From CAWVWD01 sp965662365 (GTDB taxonomy: Bacteria > Bacteroidota > Bacteroidia > Chitinophagales > Saprospiraceae): a DNA stretch of 35,039 bases. The stretch covers positions 1 through 35,039 of the forward strand of contig CBFIHR010000047.1 of the NCBI GenBank assembly GCA_965662365.1, in the 5' to 3' direction. The notes beneath the pieces are model-generated. The model was given only the letters and a program-made list of their open reading frames with translations. It was not told the origin of the DNA and searched no databases. This document shows, piece after piece, positions 22,139-30,321 of the stretch. How positions within the stretch are numbered: position 1 is the stretch's first letter; every line of letters starts with the position of its first letter. The position numbers were made by a program, and so were the translations under genes.

Positions 22139-23311
22139 TTAAGGAATCAACAGAGAACTATCGCCATAACTCAAAAAGCGATAATCGTTGTTCAGAGCTT
22201 CTTGATATACTTTTCGCCAGTCTTCACCTATAAAAGCAGCAATTAAGAGAATCAAAGTGGAATTAGGCATGTGAAAATTTGTAATCAAGCCGTCACACAT
22301 TTGGAATGTATAACCAGGATAAAGGAAAATTTCTGTCTGACCTCCTAATTGCTGTAATCTGTTTTGATTCATGTAATCCAGTACATTTTGGAGAGCCGTT
22401 TGTTTATCAATCGCTTTCATTTGGTACGGATCATCTTGTTTGATATAAAAATCTTGATAGCCATTTTGTAATCGCACACCAAACCAATAAAGACTTTCTA
22501 ATGTTCGCATCGAAGTTGTTCCTACGGCAATTGTTTGAGAGGATTTTTGCAAAGATTCGATAATATCTTTTTGAATCCAAACCTGCTCGTTGTGCATTGG
22601 GTGTTGGGTAATGTCCTCGATTTTAATCGGCTGAAAAGTACCAGCAGAAACGTGAAGCGTAACGTATTTGGTCGCAATTCCTTTAGTTTTTAATGCCTTA
22701 ATAATTTCATCTGTGAAGTGTAAGCCGGCGGTCGGTGCAGCGACGGCTCCATCCATTTTAGAGTAAACCGTTTGATAACGTTCTTTGTCTTCTTGCTCTA
22801 CTTCTCGCTGCATGTAAGGTGGCAAAGGAATTTTTCCGATTGCTGTTAATAATTCACTAAACGTCCTATTCGACCACTCAAAAGTGACTTCATCTTGCCC
22901 GGTGCGAGTAGCAGAAAATCCCAACGATGGATTTTCTAATGATGTGCCTTGTTTCCATCTTTTAGCGTTGCCGATTAAGCATTTCCAGGTACAAGAGGTT
23001 TGGCTACTCATCACTTCCTCGTGTACTTTTGATGGTGATAATGGTTCTAATAAAAAAATCTCAACTCGAGCACCAGTGTCTTTATACAAAATGATTCGGG
23101 CAGGAATCACTTTTGTATTATTAAATATTATCGTTGCATCTGTCGGCAATTGATCAACGATATTTCCAAAGCGATGATGCTGAATGTCACCTTTATTATA
23201 CATTAACAGCTTCGATGTACCTCGCTCCTTTGGCGGATGCTTGGCAATTCTCGACTCTGGTAGTTCGTAAGAGAAGTCTTCTAATCGTAAACTTGTACTT
23301 GATTTTTTCAT
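22139..23311 (-). CDS. queA: S-adenosylmethionine:tRNA ribosyltransferase-isomerase
   Basis: A 390-residue enzyme that adds the ribose-derived ring of queuosine to tRNA, using SAM as donor. I choose the ATG at 23311, because a promoter with its predicted start site falls between it and the in-frame Met at 23368, and because SLRLEDFSYELPESRIAKHP is then near the N-terminus as usual. GAVAAPTAGLHFTDE, HVSAGTFQPI and FHMPNSTLILLIAAF are the standard QueA signatures. Its stop is 55 nt from the convergent PPK2 gene. The length is slightly longer than the usual 340-360 residues, through insertions in the central region (the segment around EVMSSQTSCTWKC). Confidence 0.94.
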   Translation of the reverse strand: MKKSSTSLRLEDFSYELPESRIAKHPPKERGTSKLLMYNKGDIQHHRFGNIVDQLPTDATIIFNNTKVIPARIILYKDTGARVEIFLLEPLSPSKVHEEVMSSQTSCTWKCLIGNAKRWKQGTSLENPSLGFSATRTGQDEVTFEWSNRTFSELLTAIGKIPLPPYMQREVEQEDKERYQTVYSKMDGAVAAPTAGLHFTDEIIKALKTKGIATKYVTLHVSAGTFQPIKIEDITQHPMHNEQVWIQKDIIESLQKSSQTIAVGTTSMRTLESLYWFGVRLQNGYQDFYIKQDDPYQMKAIDKQTALQNVLDYMNQNRLQQLGGQTEIFLYPGYTFQMCDGLITNFHMPNSTLILLIAAFIGEDWRKVYQEALNNDYRFLSYGDSSLLIP

Positions 23312-23338
23312 CTTGATAACATCATTTTTCAAAAAAAA

Positions 23339-23368
23339 CGAAAGTACTTTATTTAGAATTAAAGTCAA
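23339..23368 (-). promoter_or_regulatory. queA: Promoter of queA
   Basis: On the minus strand TTG (23368-23366) and TACTTTCG (23346-23339, one base from TAnnTTTG) are 19 nt apart. The predicted start near 23332 lies downstream of the first in-frame Met codon and so supports translation from 23311. Confidence 0.55.
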
Positions 23369-23575
23369 GAAAATTTGAGGGAATTTTTCATTATTTGGAG
23401 CGACGGTCTATAAGGGAAGTTTCAAAAAGTGTCCGCTTTTCGTGTATTTGTGATATGTTATATCCATGGTGTCGTTTTGTTTTTGTAATGAAATTTTTTA
23501 CAAAAAATAGTAGCAAAATTTTCGAGAATTTATAAAAATATACGTTAGTAAATTTTGCTACGTCAGCCTTTTAAA

Positions 23576-23626
23576 AACGGTTTTCTTACAACTAATAACA
23601 CCTTAAGATTGTGTAAGAAAACCGTT
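23576..23626 (-). terminator. 15-bp inverted repeat, probable terminator of the GH13 gene
   Basis: AACGGTTTTCTTACA (23576-23590) pairs perfectly with 23612-23626 around a 21-nt loop. Read on the minus strand, it lies 53 nt after the glucosidase stop and the stem runs into five T residues. The loop contains TAATAACACC (23593-23602), shared with another intergenic repeat at 28382-28447. Confidence 0.65.
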
Positions 23627-23678
23627 GAAATTTATCCTTTTTACGCCCAATAACTTGTCTTAAGAAGGTGCTGAGCTT

Positions 23679-25412
23679 TTATTTTATTTTTAGAATAACC
23701 GCTTGATAGGGTAGGAGATCAACTTCGCCAGAATTGACGGTCAATGCTTCATAATTATTAATAACGACTTTGCTGAAATCCTTAAATTGAGACAACTTAA
23801 TGGAAGATTTTTCTTTTGAAAAATTTAATAAAACAAGCATTTGTTCCTTATCTAATGTTCTTGTAAAAGCATAAACAGTAGGGTGTTCTCGCTCCAATAA
23901 TTCATATTTACCATATACCAAAACGGAATGATCTTTTCTGACTTTAGTCATTTTTCTAAAATGATTAAGGATACTGTTCGGATCTTCGTTTTGAGCCTCT
24001 ACATTAATTATTTTATGGTTGTCGTTCACTTTTTTCCAAGGTGTTCCCGTTGTAAAACCTGCATATTCGGAGTCATTCCATTGCATTGGTGTGCGTCCAT
24101 TTTCACGAGAGCTATAATTCAAGACCTCCATAAATTTTTTCATGTCCTTATTGGCACTCAACGCCGCTTTATATTCCCCTTTGGCTGCTACATCTACATA
24201 TTCTTCGATGTTTGGCATATCAATATTAGTCATTCCGATTTCATCACCATAATAAGTGTAAGGCGTGCCACGCATACTCAAAAGAAAAGTATTCAGCATT
24301 TGAGTAGAAGGTGTCCTAAACTCTGGGCTTGGATTTCCAAAACGATTGACTAATCGAGCATTATCATGGTTGGATAAGAAAATCGCTATCCATCCTTTTT
24401 CTGCAAACGCACTATCCCAACGAGTAAAAACATCTTTGAAGGCGGACAATTCGTAGCCATCTGGCGTTCTCGACATATCTACATACTCAAAGTGATAAGC
24501 CGTTTGAAGTTCTTTGCGGTCAGCATCAACTAAATCATGTGCATCTTGAAACGTGCTTCCTGCCCCTTCCGCTACTGCGAAAACATCATACGGTTCCATA
24601 ACTTCTTGGTACATTTCTTTTAAATAATCATGTAATTGCGGACGCATGCCATACCATTTGATAAAGTCTTTTTCGTGACCTTCCGGGAACTCTGGAAAAG
24701 TAGTATCCTTACTTGCAAACTGAAAAGCATCTAATCGGAAACCATCGACCCCCTTTTCTGCCCAAAACTTCATAATATCATATACTTCTTGTCGTAATTC
24801 AGGATTTTCCCAATTTAAATCAGGCTGCTCCTCTGCAAAAGTGTGTAAATAATAAGCATCTACAGCTTCAACATAATCCCAACCGCCTTCTGGATCGAAT
24901 AAGCTGTGTCGATACGGAGGTTCTCCTTTCTCAGCTGGCCACCAATGGTAATAATTATAGTATTTGTTATCTCTTGAACTACTCGCTTGCTTGAACCATT
25001 CGTGTTCATTGCTACTATGATTGACGACAACATCTAATACAAATTTGATGTCCCTTTCGTGAAAACCGTCTAACATCGTCTGAAAATCTTCCATCGTTCC
25101 GTATCGAGGATGAATAGCACGATAGTCAGCCACATCGTAACCATTATCGACTAATGGCGATTCAAAAAACGGATTCATCCAAACCATATTCACACCTAAA
25201 CTTTCGACATAATCTAATTTTTCTATTACGCCTTTGAAATCTCCAAACCCGTCGCCATCGGTATCTTTGAAGCTTTGAGGATATATTTGGTAAAGTATGC
25301 CTTCCTTCCACCAGGTTTTTTCAAAATTTTGTTTATTTTCATTCACCTCTTTTTGATTGTCGCAACCAAAAAATAATAAGATGATGATGATTGTCCAAAA
25401 GTGATTTTTCAT
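23679..25412 (-). CDS. GH13 alpha-glucosidase lipoprotein
   Basis: A 577-residue glycoside hydrolase of family 13, oligo-1,6-glucosidase/alpha-glucosidase type. A lipobox with Cys17 (LLFFGC) places it as a lipoprotein, probably at the outer membrane or periplasm. DTDGDGFGD (50-58) is the calcium-binding loop. The catalytic residues are Asp228 in GFRLDAF, Glu282 in VAEGAG and Asp350 in LSNHDNAR; VVVNHSS is conserved region I. RTPMQWNDSEYAGFT near 440 is typical of the exo-acting alpha-glucosidases. It hydrolyses terminal alpha-1,4 or 1,6 glucosyl bonds in maltodextrin-like substrates. No SusC/SusD pair or regulator is visible. A divergent secreted binding protein gene lies 412 nt upstream. Confidence 0.93.
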   Translation of the reverse strand: MKNHFWTIIIILLFFGCDNQKEVNENKQNFEKTWWKEGILYQIYPQSFKDTDGDGFGDFKGVIEKLDYVESLGVNMVWMNPFFESPLVDNGYDVADYRAIHPRYGTMEDFQTMLDGFHERDIKFVLDVVVNHSSNEHEWFKQASSSRDNKYYNYYHWWPAEKGEPPYRHSLFDPEGGWDYVEAVDAYYLHTFAEEQPDLNWENPELRQEVYDIMKFWAEKGVDGFRLDAFQFASKDTTFPEFPEGHEKDFIKWYGMRPQLHDYLKEMYQEVMEPYDVFAVAEGAGSTFQDAHDLVDADRKELQTAYHFEYVDMSRTPDGYELSAFKDVFTRWDSAFAEKGWIAIFLSNHDNARLVNRFGNPSPEFRTPSTQMLNTFLLSMRGTPYTYYGDEIGMTNIDMPNIEEYVDVAAKGEYKAALSANKDMKKFMEVLNYSSRENGRTPMQWNDSEYAGFTTGTPWKKVNDNHKIINVEAQNEDPNSILNHFRKMTKVRKDHSVLVYGKYELLEREHPTVYAFTRTLDKEQMLVLLNFSKEKSSIKLSQFKDFSKVVINNYEALTVNSGEVDLLPYQAVILKIK

Positions 25413-25824
25413 TTTTTCATTTTTATTAATGTCTTAAAATATCTACCAAAACGCCTATGATGCCTTTTAGATGTAGGCTTATTATTTGTCAAGTGATAAA
25501 GGTAGTTAAAGTGAAAAAAATTGCAAAAAAAGCAGTAATCTAAAAGCGAGTAGCTCACAAAAATATTCTGTGATACCAAAATTCTCAAAAGTGAGTCTTG
25601 GTTAGCATGCTGATTTTAGAGAAATACTGCTGATCTTCGCCCTAATTATTGCAAAGCAAATCACTACATTTTATAAAGTATAGGTGACATTATAGCAGTG
25701 AATATTATGTTAAAAAAACAATAAATGAGCGGACTTCGGTTATTCTGCTTATCTTATTCATTATTGTCGGGTTCCTTTTCAGAATACGACTGAAATATTC
25801 AATTAGATTATTAAAAAATAAATT
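25413..25824. other. Divergent intergenic region (GH13 / secreted binding protein)
   Basis: This 412-nt gap lies between two divergent genes for extracytoplasmic sugar-related proteins. I found no promoter matching the TAnnTTTG consensus for either gene, no operator-like dyad and no coding frame. Confidence 0.45.
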
Positions 25825-27117
25825 ATGAATAAGATTATTACGCTTATTTTGCTGTGTACTGTTTCTTTGGCTTATGGTCAAGCCTTACCATTTGATTTTG
25901 AATCTGGCATCGTGACTGCTGATTTTGTAGATTTTGATGGTGGTGTAGCGACTGTTTTGGCAAATCCACAATCAAGTGGAATCAATACCAGTGCGACCGT
26001 AGCACAAATCGTAAGAAATGGTGGGCAACCTTGGTCAGGTAGTAAGGTTGTTTTGGCGAACAACTTGGACTTTTCGACAGATAATATCATGTCAATGAAA
26101 GTTTATACGACAGCTCCCGTGGGAACAACGGTCAAGTTAAAAGTAGAGTCGGCAGCAGGTGCAGATGAAAGAGATGTACTTACGACAGCGAGTGGAAGCT
26201 GGCATACATTGACCTGGGACTTTACAGGGGTCGCTCCGAATTTTAATGAAATTGTGTTTATGTTTGATTTTGGAAATGTTGGTGACGGTTCTGCCAACTC
26301 GACTTTCTTATTTGATGATGTTGAGCAGTCATTTGGCGGAAGCCAATTAGATGTACCTGTGACATTTGAAGATGCCGGCGTGAATTATACAATGACTGAT
26401 TTTGGTGGTAACCTTTCGTCATTAGTTGCAGATCCGACGAATGCAAGCAATAACGTTATAAAAGTTATTAAAACAGATGCTGCGGCTACTTGGGCAGGTA
26501 CAACAATTGGAACACCAGCAGGTTTTGCAACAAACTTACCATTGACGTTAACAGATTCAAAAATGAATGTTAGAGTTTGGTCTCCTGATGCTGGTATTCC
26601 GGTACGTTTGAAAGTAGAAAACTCTAATGATCCAACTCAAACTTGTGAAACTCAAACACTGACGACTGTTGCCGGAACTTGGGAAACCTTAGAGTTTGAT
26701 TTTGCAACTGAAGCCAATGGAACAGCAGCCTTAAGTTTTGGTTTACAAAACGGCTGGACGTATAATATGGCATCTATTTTTTTTAATTTTGATACTGACG
26801 GACCTACCGCTGGTGAAAAAACCTACTATTTTGATGATGTAAAATTCGGTGCAGATTTAACAAATGCAACGAACTTATTAGCTATCGAAAGTTTAACCGT
26901 ATTTCCAAATCCGACCAGTAATGAATGGATCATTACTTCTGAAAGTGCAGAAATTACAACAATTGAAGTTTTTGATTTACAAGGAAAACGTTTAGTTTCT
27001 GTAACGCCTAATAATCGCAATACGATTATTAATGCAGCTGATTTTGCGGAAGGTGTTTATATAGCGAAAATCACGACGGATTCAGGGACTCGTAGCTTAA
27101 AATTGATAAAACAATAA
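25825..27117 (+). CDS. Secreted protein with two CBM-like modules and a T9SS sorting domain
   Basis: A 430-residue exported protein. Residues 1-18 are a signal peptide ending AYGQA. Two related beta-sandwich modules follow, about 21-170 and 177-347. Each starts with a (D/T)FE segment, passes through LKVES or LKVEN, and ends in FDDV; both resemble the carbohydrate-binding-like repeats common in Bacteroidota surface proteins. Residues about 352-430 are a type A T9SS C-terminal sorting domain (VFPNPTSNEWIITS, VFDLQGKRL, FAEGVYIAKI), so the protein is moved to the cell surface by the type IX system. No catalytic domain is present. The neighbouring GH13 gene suggests alpha-glucan binding, but the ligand is unproven. 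Confidence 0.85.
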   Translation: MNKIITLILLCTVSLAYGQALPFDFESGIVTADFVDFDGGVATVLANPQSSGINTSATVAQIVRNGGQPWSGSKVVLANNLDFSTDNIMSMKVYTTAPVGTTVKLKVESAAGADERDVLTTASGSWHTLTWDFTGVAPNFNEIVFMFDFGNVGDGSANSTFLFDDVEQSFGGSQLDVPVTFEDAGVNYTMTDFGGNLSSLVADPTNASNNVIKVIKTDAAATWAGTTIGTPAGFATNLPLTLTDSKMNVRVWSPDAGIPVRLKVENSNDPTQTCETQTLTTVAGTWETLEFDFATEANGTAALSFGLQNGWTYNMASIFFNFDTDGPTAGEKTYYFDDVKFGADLTNATNLLAIESLTVFPNPTSNEWIITSESAEITTIEVFDLQGKRLVSVTPNNRNTIINAADFAEGVYIAKITTDSGTRSLKLIKQ

Positions 27118-27175
27118 AGGTTTGAACCTATTTTTAGCTTTTTTTCTATGTTTAAAATGGGCTTGATTGATATAA

Positions 27176-27211
27176 AAAAACTCCGACGCACAATTGTGTA
27201 TCGGAGTTTTT
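27176..27211. terminator. Bidirectional terminator between convergent genes
   Basis: AAAAACTCCGA (27176-27186) pairs perfectly with 27201-27211, and the loop contains CACAATTGTG, which extends the stem. T-rich runs leave the stem on both strands, so it serves the binding-protein gene and pfkA. Confidence 0.88.
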
Positions 27212-27238
27212 AATATAAATGATTTTTACCTTAAGATC

Positions 27239-28216
27239 TTAAATAGAAGAAAGCACTTCCGCTAAGTGAGCCAAAACAGGCTCTGTTTTACGGTTGTGTT
27301 TAATCGCTTTTTGGAAAGGCGTATAAGCGATGTCTTTATGAATAACACCGACCATGATTTGAGTTTGACCATTCAATAAAGCCTTAACAGCCTCCATTCC
27401 TAAACGACTCGCCCGCACACGTTCCATACAAGTAGGGCTTCCACCACGTTGAACGTGACCCAAAACTGTCACACGAGTATCGTACTTGTCGAAGCGTTCT
27501 TTGACCAAATTAGCAATCTCGAAAGCGCCACCAGTCTCATCGCCTTCAGCTACGATTACAATACTTGACGTTTTTTTCTTTCTGAAATTATTATGTAAAT
27601 TATCTACTAATCTATTGATATCAGTCTTAGATTCTGGTACTAAAATCGCCTCTGCACCAGTCGCAATTCCGCTGTACATCGCAATGAAACCAGCATCACG
27701 CCCCATCACTTCGATAAAGAACAATCGATTGTGTGCATCTGCAGTATCTTTTACTTTATCAATCGCTTCCATAGCGGTATTAATCGCTGTATCGTAGCCA
27801 ATTGTGTAATCAGTACCGTACAAATCATTGTCAATCGTTCCTGGCACGCCAACAAACGGGATATCCGGGTACTCATTACAAAATACGTCTGCACCCGTAA
27901 ATGTTCCATCTCCACCGATAGCGACCACTCCGCTAATGCCTCTTTTTTGTAGATTTTCGTAGGCTTGTAATCTTCCTTCGGGTGTTCGGAAGGCTTCGCT
28001 TCGAGCCGATTGCAAAATCGTCCCACCTTTTTGAATAATATTACTTACCGAACGAGAATTCATAGGTATAAATTCTCCATCAACCATTCCTGCATAACCT
28101 CTACGTACACCTAACACTTCTAAGTTATAATGCAATGCTGTACGAACAACTGCTCGAATACACGCATTCATTCCTGGAGCATCTCCACCTGATGTAAAAA
28201 CAGCAATTTTTTTCAT
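27239..28216 (-). CDS. pfkA: ATP-dependent 6-phosphofructokinase
   Basis: A 325-residue glycolytic enzyme that phosphorylates fructose 6-phosphate. TSGGDAPGMNACIRAVVRTA is the N-terminal ATP/Mg segment, VAIGGDGTFTGA has the Gly-Asp-Gly-Thr motif of ATP-using (not pyrophosphate-using) enzymes, VPGTIDNDLYGTDYTIGYDT the catalytic Asp region, EVMGRDAGFIA the fructose phosphate site, and LGHVQRGGSPT the closing signature. The length is standard for bacterial PfkA. It is convergent with the T9SS cargo gene and has a 374-nt gap upstream. Confidence 0.97.
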   Translation of the reverse strand: MKKIAVFTSGGDAPGMNACIRAVVRTALHYNLEVLGVRRGYAGMVDGEFIPMNSRSVSNIIQKGGTILQSARSEAFRTPEGRLQAYENLQKRGISGVVAIGGDGTFTGADVFCNEYPDIPFVGVPGTIDNDLYGTDYTIGYDTAINTAMEAIDKVKDTADAHNRLFFIEVMGRDAGFIAMYSGIATGAEAILVPESKTDINRLVDNLHNNFRKKKTSSIVIVAEGDETGGAFEIANLVKERFDKYDTRVTVLGHVQRGGSPTCMERVRASRLGMEAVKALLNGQTQIMVGVIHKDIAYTPFQKAIKHNRKTEPVLAHLAEVLSSI

Positions 28217-28590
28217 AAGTCAATTTATAATTTAGTCTTTGTCCTCTTGTTCCTCTTCAATTTGAAATAATAATTTTGTAGGATATTAAGGATTTTTAAT
28301 TTGCTTTTTAATCAAAAATTAAGTTTTCAAGCCGTTTACTATTTTCGGTTAGGTGTGATTTTTATAAAACCTACTATTTGCAACGGTTTTCAAAAATAAA
28401 TTAAAGATTTATTTTTGAAATAATACTTTGAAAACATTAATAACACCCTGCAACCTCCCAAAAAGTAGAGGAGATTTTTGGAGAAAAGACCACATTAAAC
28501 TGGCAGTTTGCCAATATTAAATACTTTTATTTGAGTGTAAAAAGGAAACCTATTCGCTATTAATGATAGTTTCCTCAACTTAATATTCCA
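28217..28590. other. Intergenic region upstream of pfkA with a nested inverted repeat
   Basis: This 374-nt gap holds the repeat at 28382-28447 and a small hairpin TGGCA-GTT-TGCCA near 28500. A TATTTTTG on the minus strand (28398-28391) overlaps the repeat and could be a -7 box. No coding frame was seen. Confidence 0.5.
28382..28447. repeat. Inverted repeat related to the one at 23576-23626
   Basis: A perfect 14-bp stem (28388-28401 with 28407-28420) surrounds a 5-nt loop. The block starts with AACGGTTTTC (28382-28391) and ends with TAATAACACC (28438-28447). The same two 10-mers, in the same order, occur at 23576-23585 and 23593-23602. Confidence 0.6.
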
Positions 28591-29382
28591 TTATAAATAA
28601 CGTCGTCTAACCTTTTTAATAAAGGCCTTAACCGACTTAATTTTCTTTTTATTAGTCCAGTCGTATTCATTGATAAGATGATTAAGTATGTAGGATTTTG
28701 CCTGTTCGAAGTTGTTGAAATTATTCAACTCATGAACCGCTTCATCATACTTTGATTTATTACCTTTGAATAATTCACTTATCGTAATGAATCGCTCGTT
28801 GATACTCATTGACGTCGTTAAATCACGAATTGGACTCGCACTTAGTTTTTCGGACAAATCCGAAGCTATTTTAAACTCAAATAACGCTTCAATGATTTCT
28901 GCTTCCTCCTCATCAAATTGACTTGTAACGACTGGTTCTTGATAAGGTTTTTGATGTTGCTCTTGATATGTTGGCTGTTCCGTCACTGGTTTTTGAAGCG
29001 TCTTAACTGGTACTTTAGCCTCTTCTACTTTAGGTTTTTCAACCTTTGGTGGTTTTACCGGTGTCGGAATTTTAATAATTGGCTTTTCTTCTTGAACCTC
29101 TTTTTTCGGTACTTCTATTTCAACCTCTTTAGGCTCTACCTTTGGTTCTACTTTTGGCTTTTCAACGACAGGAGGTGGTGTGACGATAGGTTTAGGAGCC
29201 GTTTTTACGGTCGTCGTAGAGTCGACTTTTGACGCCTCATTTTTTAGTATAATTTCGTACAAATCTTGGATACGTCTAAGTAATAAATCTCGTTCTATAG
29301 AAGACAGATTACCTGATGTTTCAAAAACTTGCATCAACCTTTCGATATTTCCTAGTGCCTGATTTGCTTTGTGCCAATTCAT
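28591..29382 (-). CDS. Pro/Lys/Glu-rich protein with a conserved C-terminal domain, function unknown
   Basis: A 263-residue protein from the ATG at 29382, which has AAGGA just upstream and a well-placed promoter; the frame is open to 29442, but that would start before the predicted transcript. Residues 1-50 are helical (RDLLLRRIQDLYEIIL). Residues 60-150 are a low-complexity linker of Pro, Lys, Val and Glu (for example VEKPKVEPKVEPKEV). Residues 160-263 form a compact helical domain: DLTTSMSINERFITISELF, then NNFEQAKSYILNHLINEYDW and a basic end. I remember this C-terminal pattern from many Bacteroidota hypothetical proteins, without known function. No signal peptide is present. Confidence 0.7.
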   Translation of the reverse strand: MNWHKANQALGNIERLMQVFETSGNLSSIERDLLLRRIQDLYEIILKNEASKVDSTTTVKTAPKPIVTPPPVVEKPKVEPKVEPKEVEIEVPKKEVQEEKPIIKIPTPVKPPKVEKPKVEEAKVPVKTLQKPVTEQPTYQEQHQKPYQEPVVTSQFDEEEAEIIEALFEFKIASDLSEKLSASPIRDLTTSMSINERFITISELFKGNKSKYDEAVHELNNFNNFEQAKSYILNHLINEYDWTNKKKIKSVKAFIKKVRRRYL

Positions 29383-29403
29383 ATATCCTTGCTTTAATAG
29401 TGT

Positions 29404-29434
29404 CAAAATTACACAATGAAAAATTGCTATGCAA
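29404..29434 (-). promoter_or_regulatory. Promoter of the Pro/Lys/Glu-rich protein gene
   Basis: On the minus strand TTG (29434-29432) and TAATTTTG (29411-29404) are 20 nt apart. The predicted transcript begins near 29397, about 15 nt before the ATG at 29382. Confidence 0.6.
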
Positions 29435-29661
29435 GAAAACAATAAAATTTTGCAAATTCCAATTTTTCAAAACGCTGCTAAAATAGCGTAAGTTTTTGAA
29501 TTAGTTATTAGATAGGTTGATCTAAACTTAGGGAATCTCTATTTTATACGATAAAAGGCAAGAAGAAACTGATGGAATCACTTTTCTTACAATTCCAATA
29601 ATGTTCTTTTCGCTTATTTCTTTATGTTTGCGTGAATTATTATTAATATCGAAAAACGACC

Positions 29662-30237
29662 ATGTTTTTAGAACCACACTTTACGAATCATAGAAGTGGC
29701 TCAATCGAAGTCATTTGCGGATCGATGTTTTCAGGAAAAACCGAAGAATTAATTAGACGCATTAAACGAGCTTTGATTGCGAACCTGAAAGTTGAAATAT
29801 TTAAACCAAAAATAGATAATCGATATGATGATGCTAAAGTCGTTTCGCATGATGCGAATGCGGTGCAGTCGATACCTGTAAGTGCATCAATCGACATACT
29901 AACTTATTGTGAATCCAAAGAAATCAATGTCATTGGTATTGACGAAGCTCAATTTTTTGACTTACAGCTCGTAGAAGTTTGTGAAAAATTAGCTCTGAAA
30001 GGTATTCGGGTGATTATCGCAGGCTTAGATATGGACTTTAAAGGGCGACCGTTTGGACCAATGCCTCGATTGTTATCGGTCGCTGAGTATGTCACGAAGG
30101 TTCATGCTATCTGCCAGCAATGTGGTAATCTGGCGACACATTCTTACCGTTTGGTTGATGATGACTCAGAGGTATTATTGGGCGAAAAACAAGAGTACGA
30201 GCCACGTTGTCGAACTTGTTATCATGAAGCCGATTAA
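29662..30237 (+). CDS. tdk: Thymidine kinase (type II)
   Basis: A 191-residue salvage enzyme that phosphorylates thymidine to dTMP. ICGSMFSGKTEEL is the P-loop, VIGIDEAQFFD the Walker B with the catalytic Glu, and GLDMDFKGRPFGPMP the lasso and substrate segment. Two Cys pairs, CQQC near 148 and CRTC near the C-terminus, bind the structural zinc. Length and motifs are those of the human TK1-like bacterial enzymes. A TATGTTTG at 29623-29630 fits the -7 consensus and sits about 32 nt before the start codon; the -33 box is not clear. Confidence 0.97.
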   Translation: MFLEPHFTNHRSGSIEVICGSMFSGKTEELIRRIKRALIANLKVEIFKPKIDNRYDDAKVVSHDANAVQSIPVSASIDILTYCESKEINVIGIDEAQFFDLQLVEVCEKLALKGIRVIIAGLDMDFKGRPFGPMPRLLSVAEYVTKVHAICQQCGNLATHSYRLVDDDSEVLLGEKQEYEPRCRTCYHEAD

Positions 30238-30253
30238 TTTTCTAATTGAATCA

Positions 30254-30289
30254 AAAAGAGGTTGTAAGTCTGTGCTTACAACCTCTTTT
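30254..30289. terminator. Bidirectional terminator between tdk and the thioredoxin-like gene
   Basis: AAAAGAGGTTGTAAG (30254-30268) pairs perfectly over 15 bp with 30275-30289 around a 6-nt loop. T runs leave the stem on both strands. Confidence 0.9.
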
Positions 30290-30321
30290 ATTGAAAATCG
30301 AGTCATATTTTTTTAATATGC

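Larger units (their letters stand above)
23312..23678. other. Intergenic region between queA and the GH13 gene, rich in inverted repeats
   Basis: This 367-nt gap holds the queA promoter (23339-23368), an 11-bp inverted repeat TAGCAAAATTT (23511-23521) with 23550-23560, and the 15-bp repeat at 23576-23626. No coding frame was recognised. Confidence 0.6.

Noticed and set aside
23928..24353. A 141-codon open frame on the plus strand
   Set aside because: It lies fully antisense inside the GH13 gene, which has all its catalytic residues.
28918..29232. A Trp/Phe/Leu-rich 104-codon open frame on the plus strand
   Set aside because: It is the antisense of the Pro/Lys/Glu linker of the gene at 28591-29382; the odd composition follows from that.
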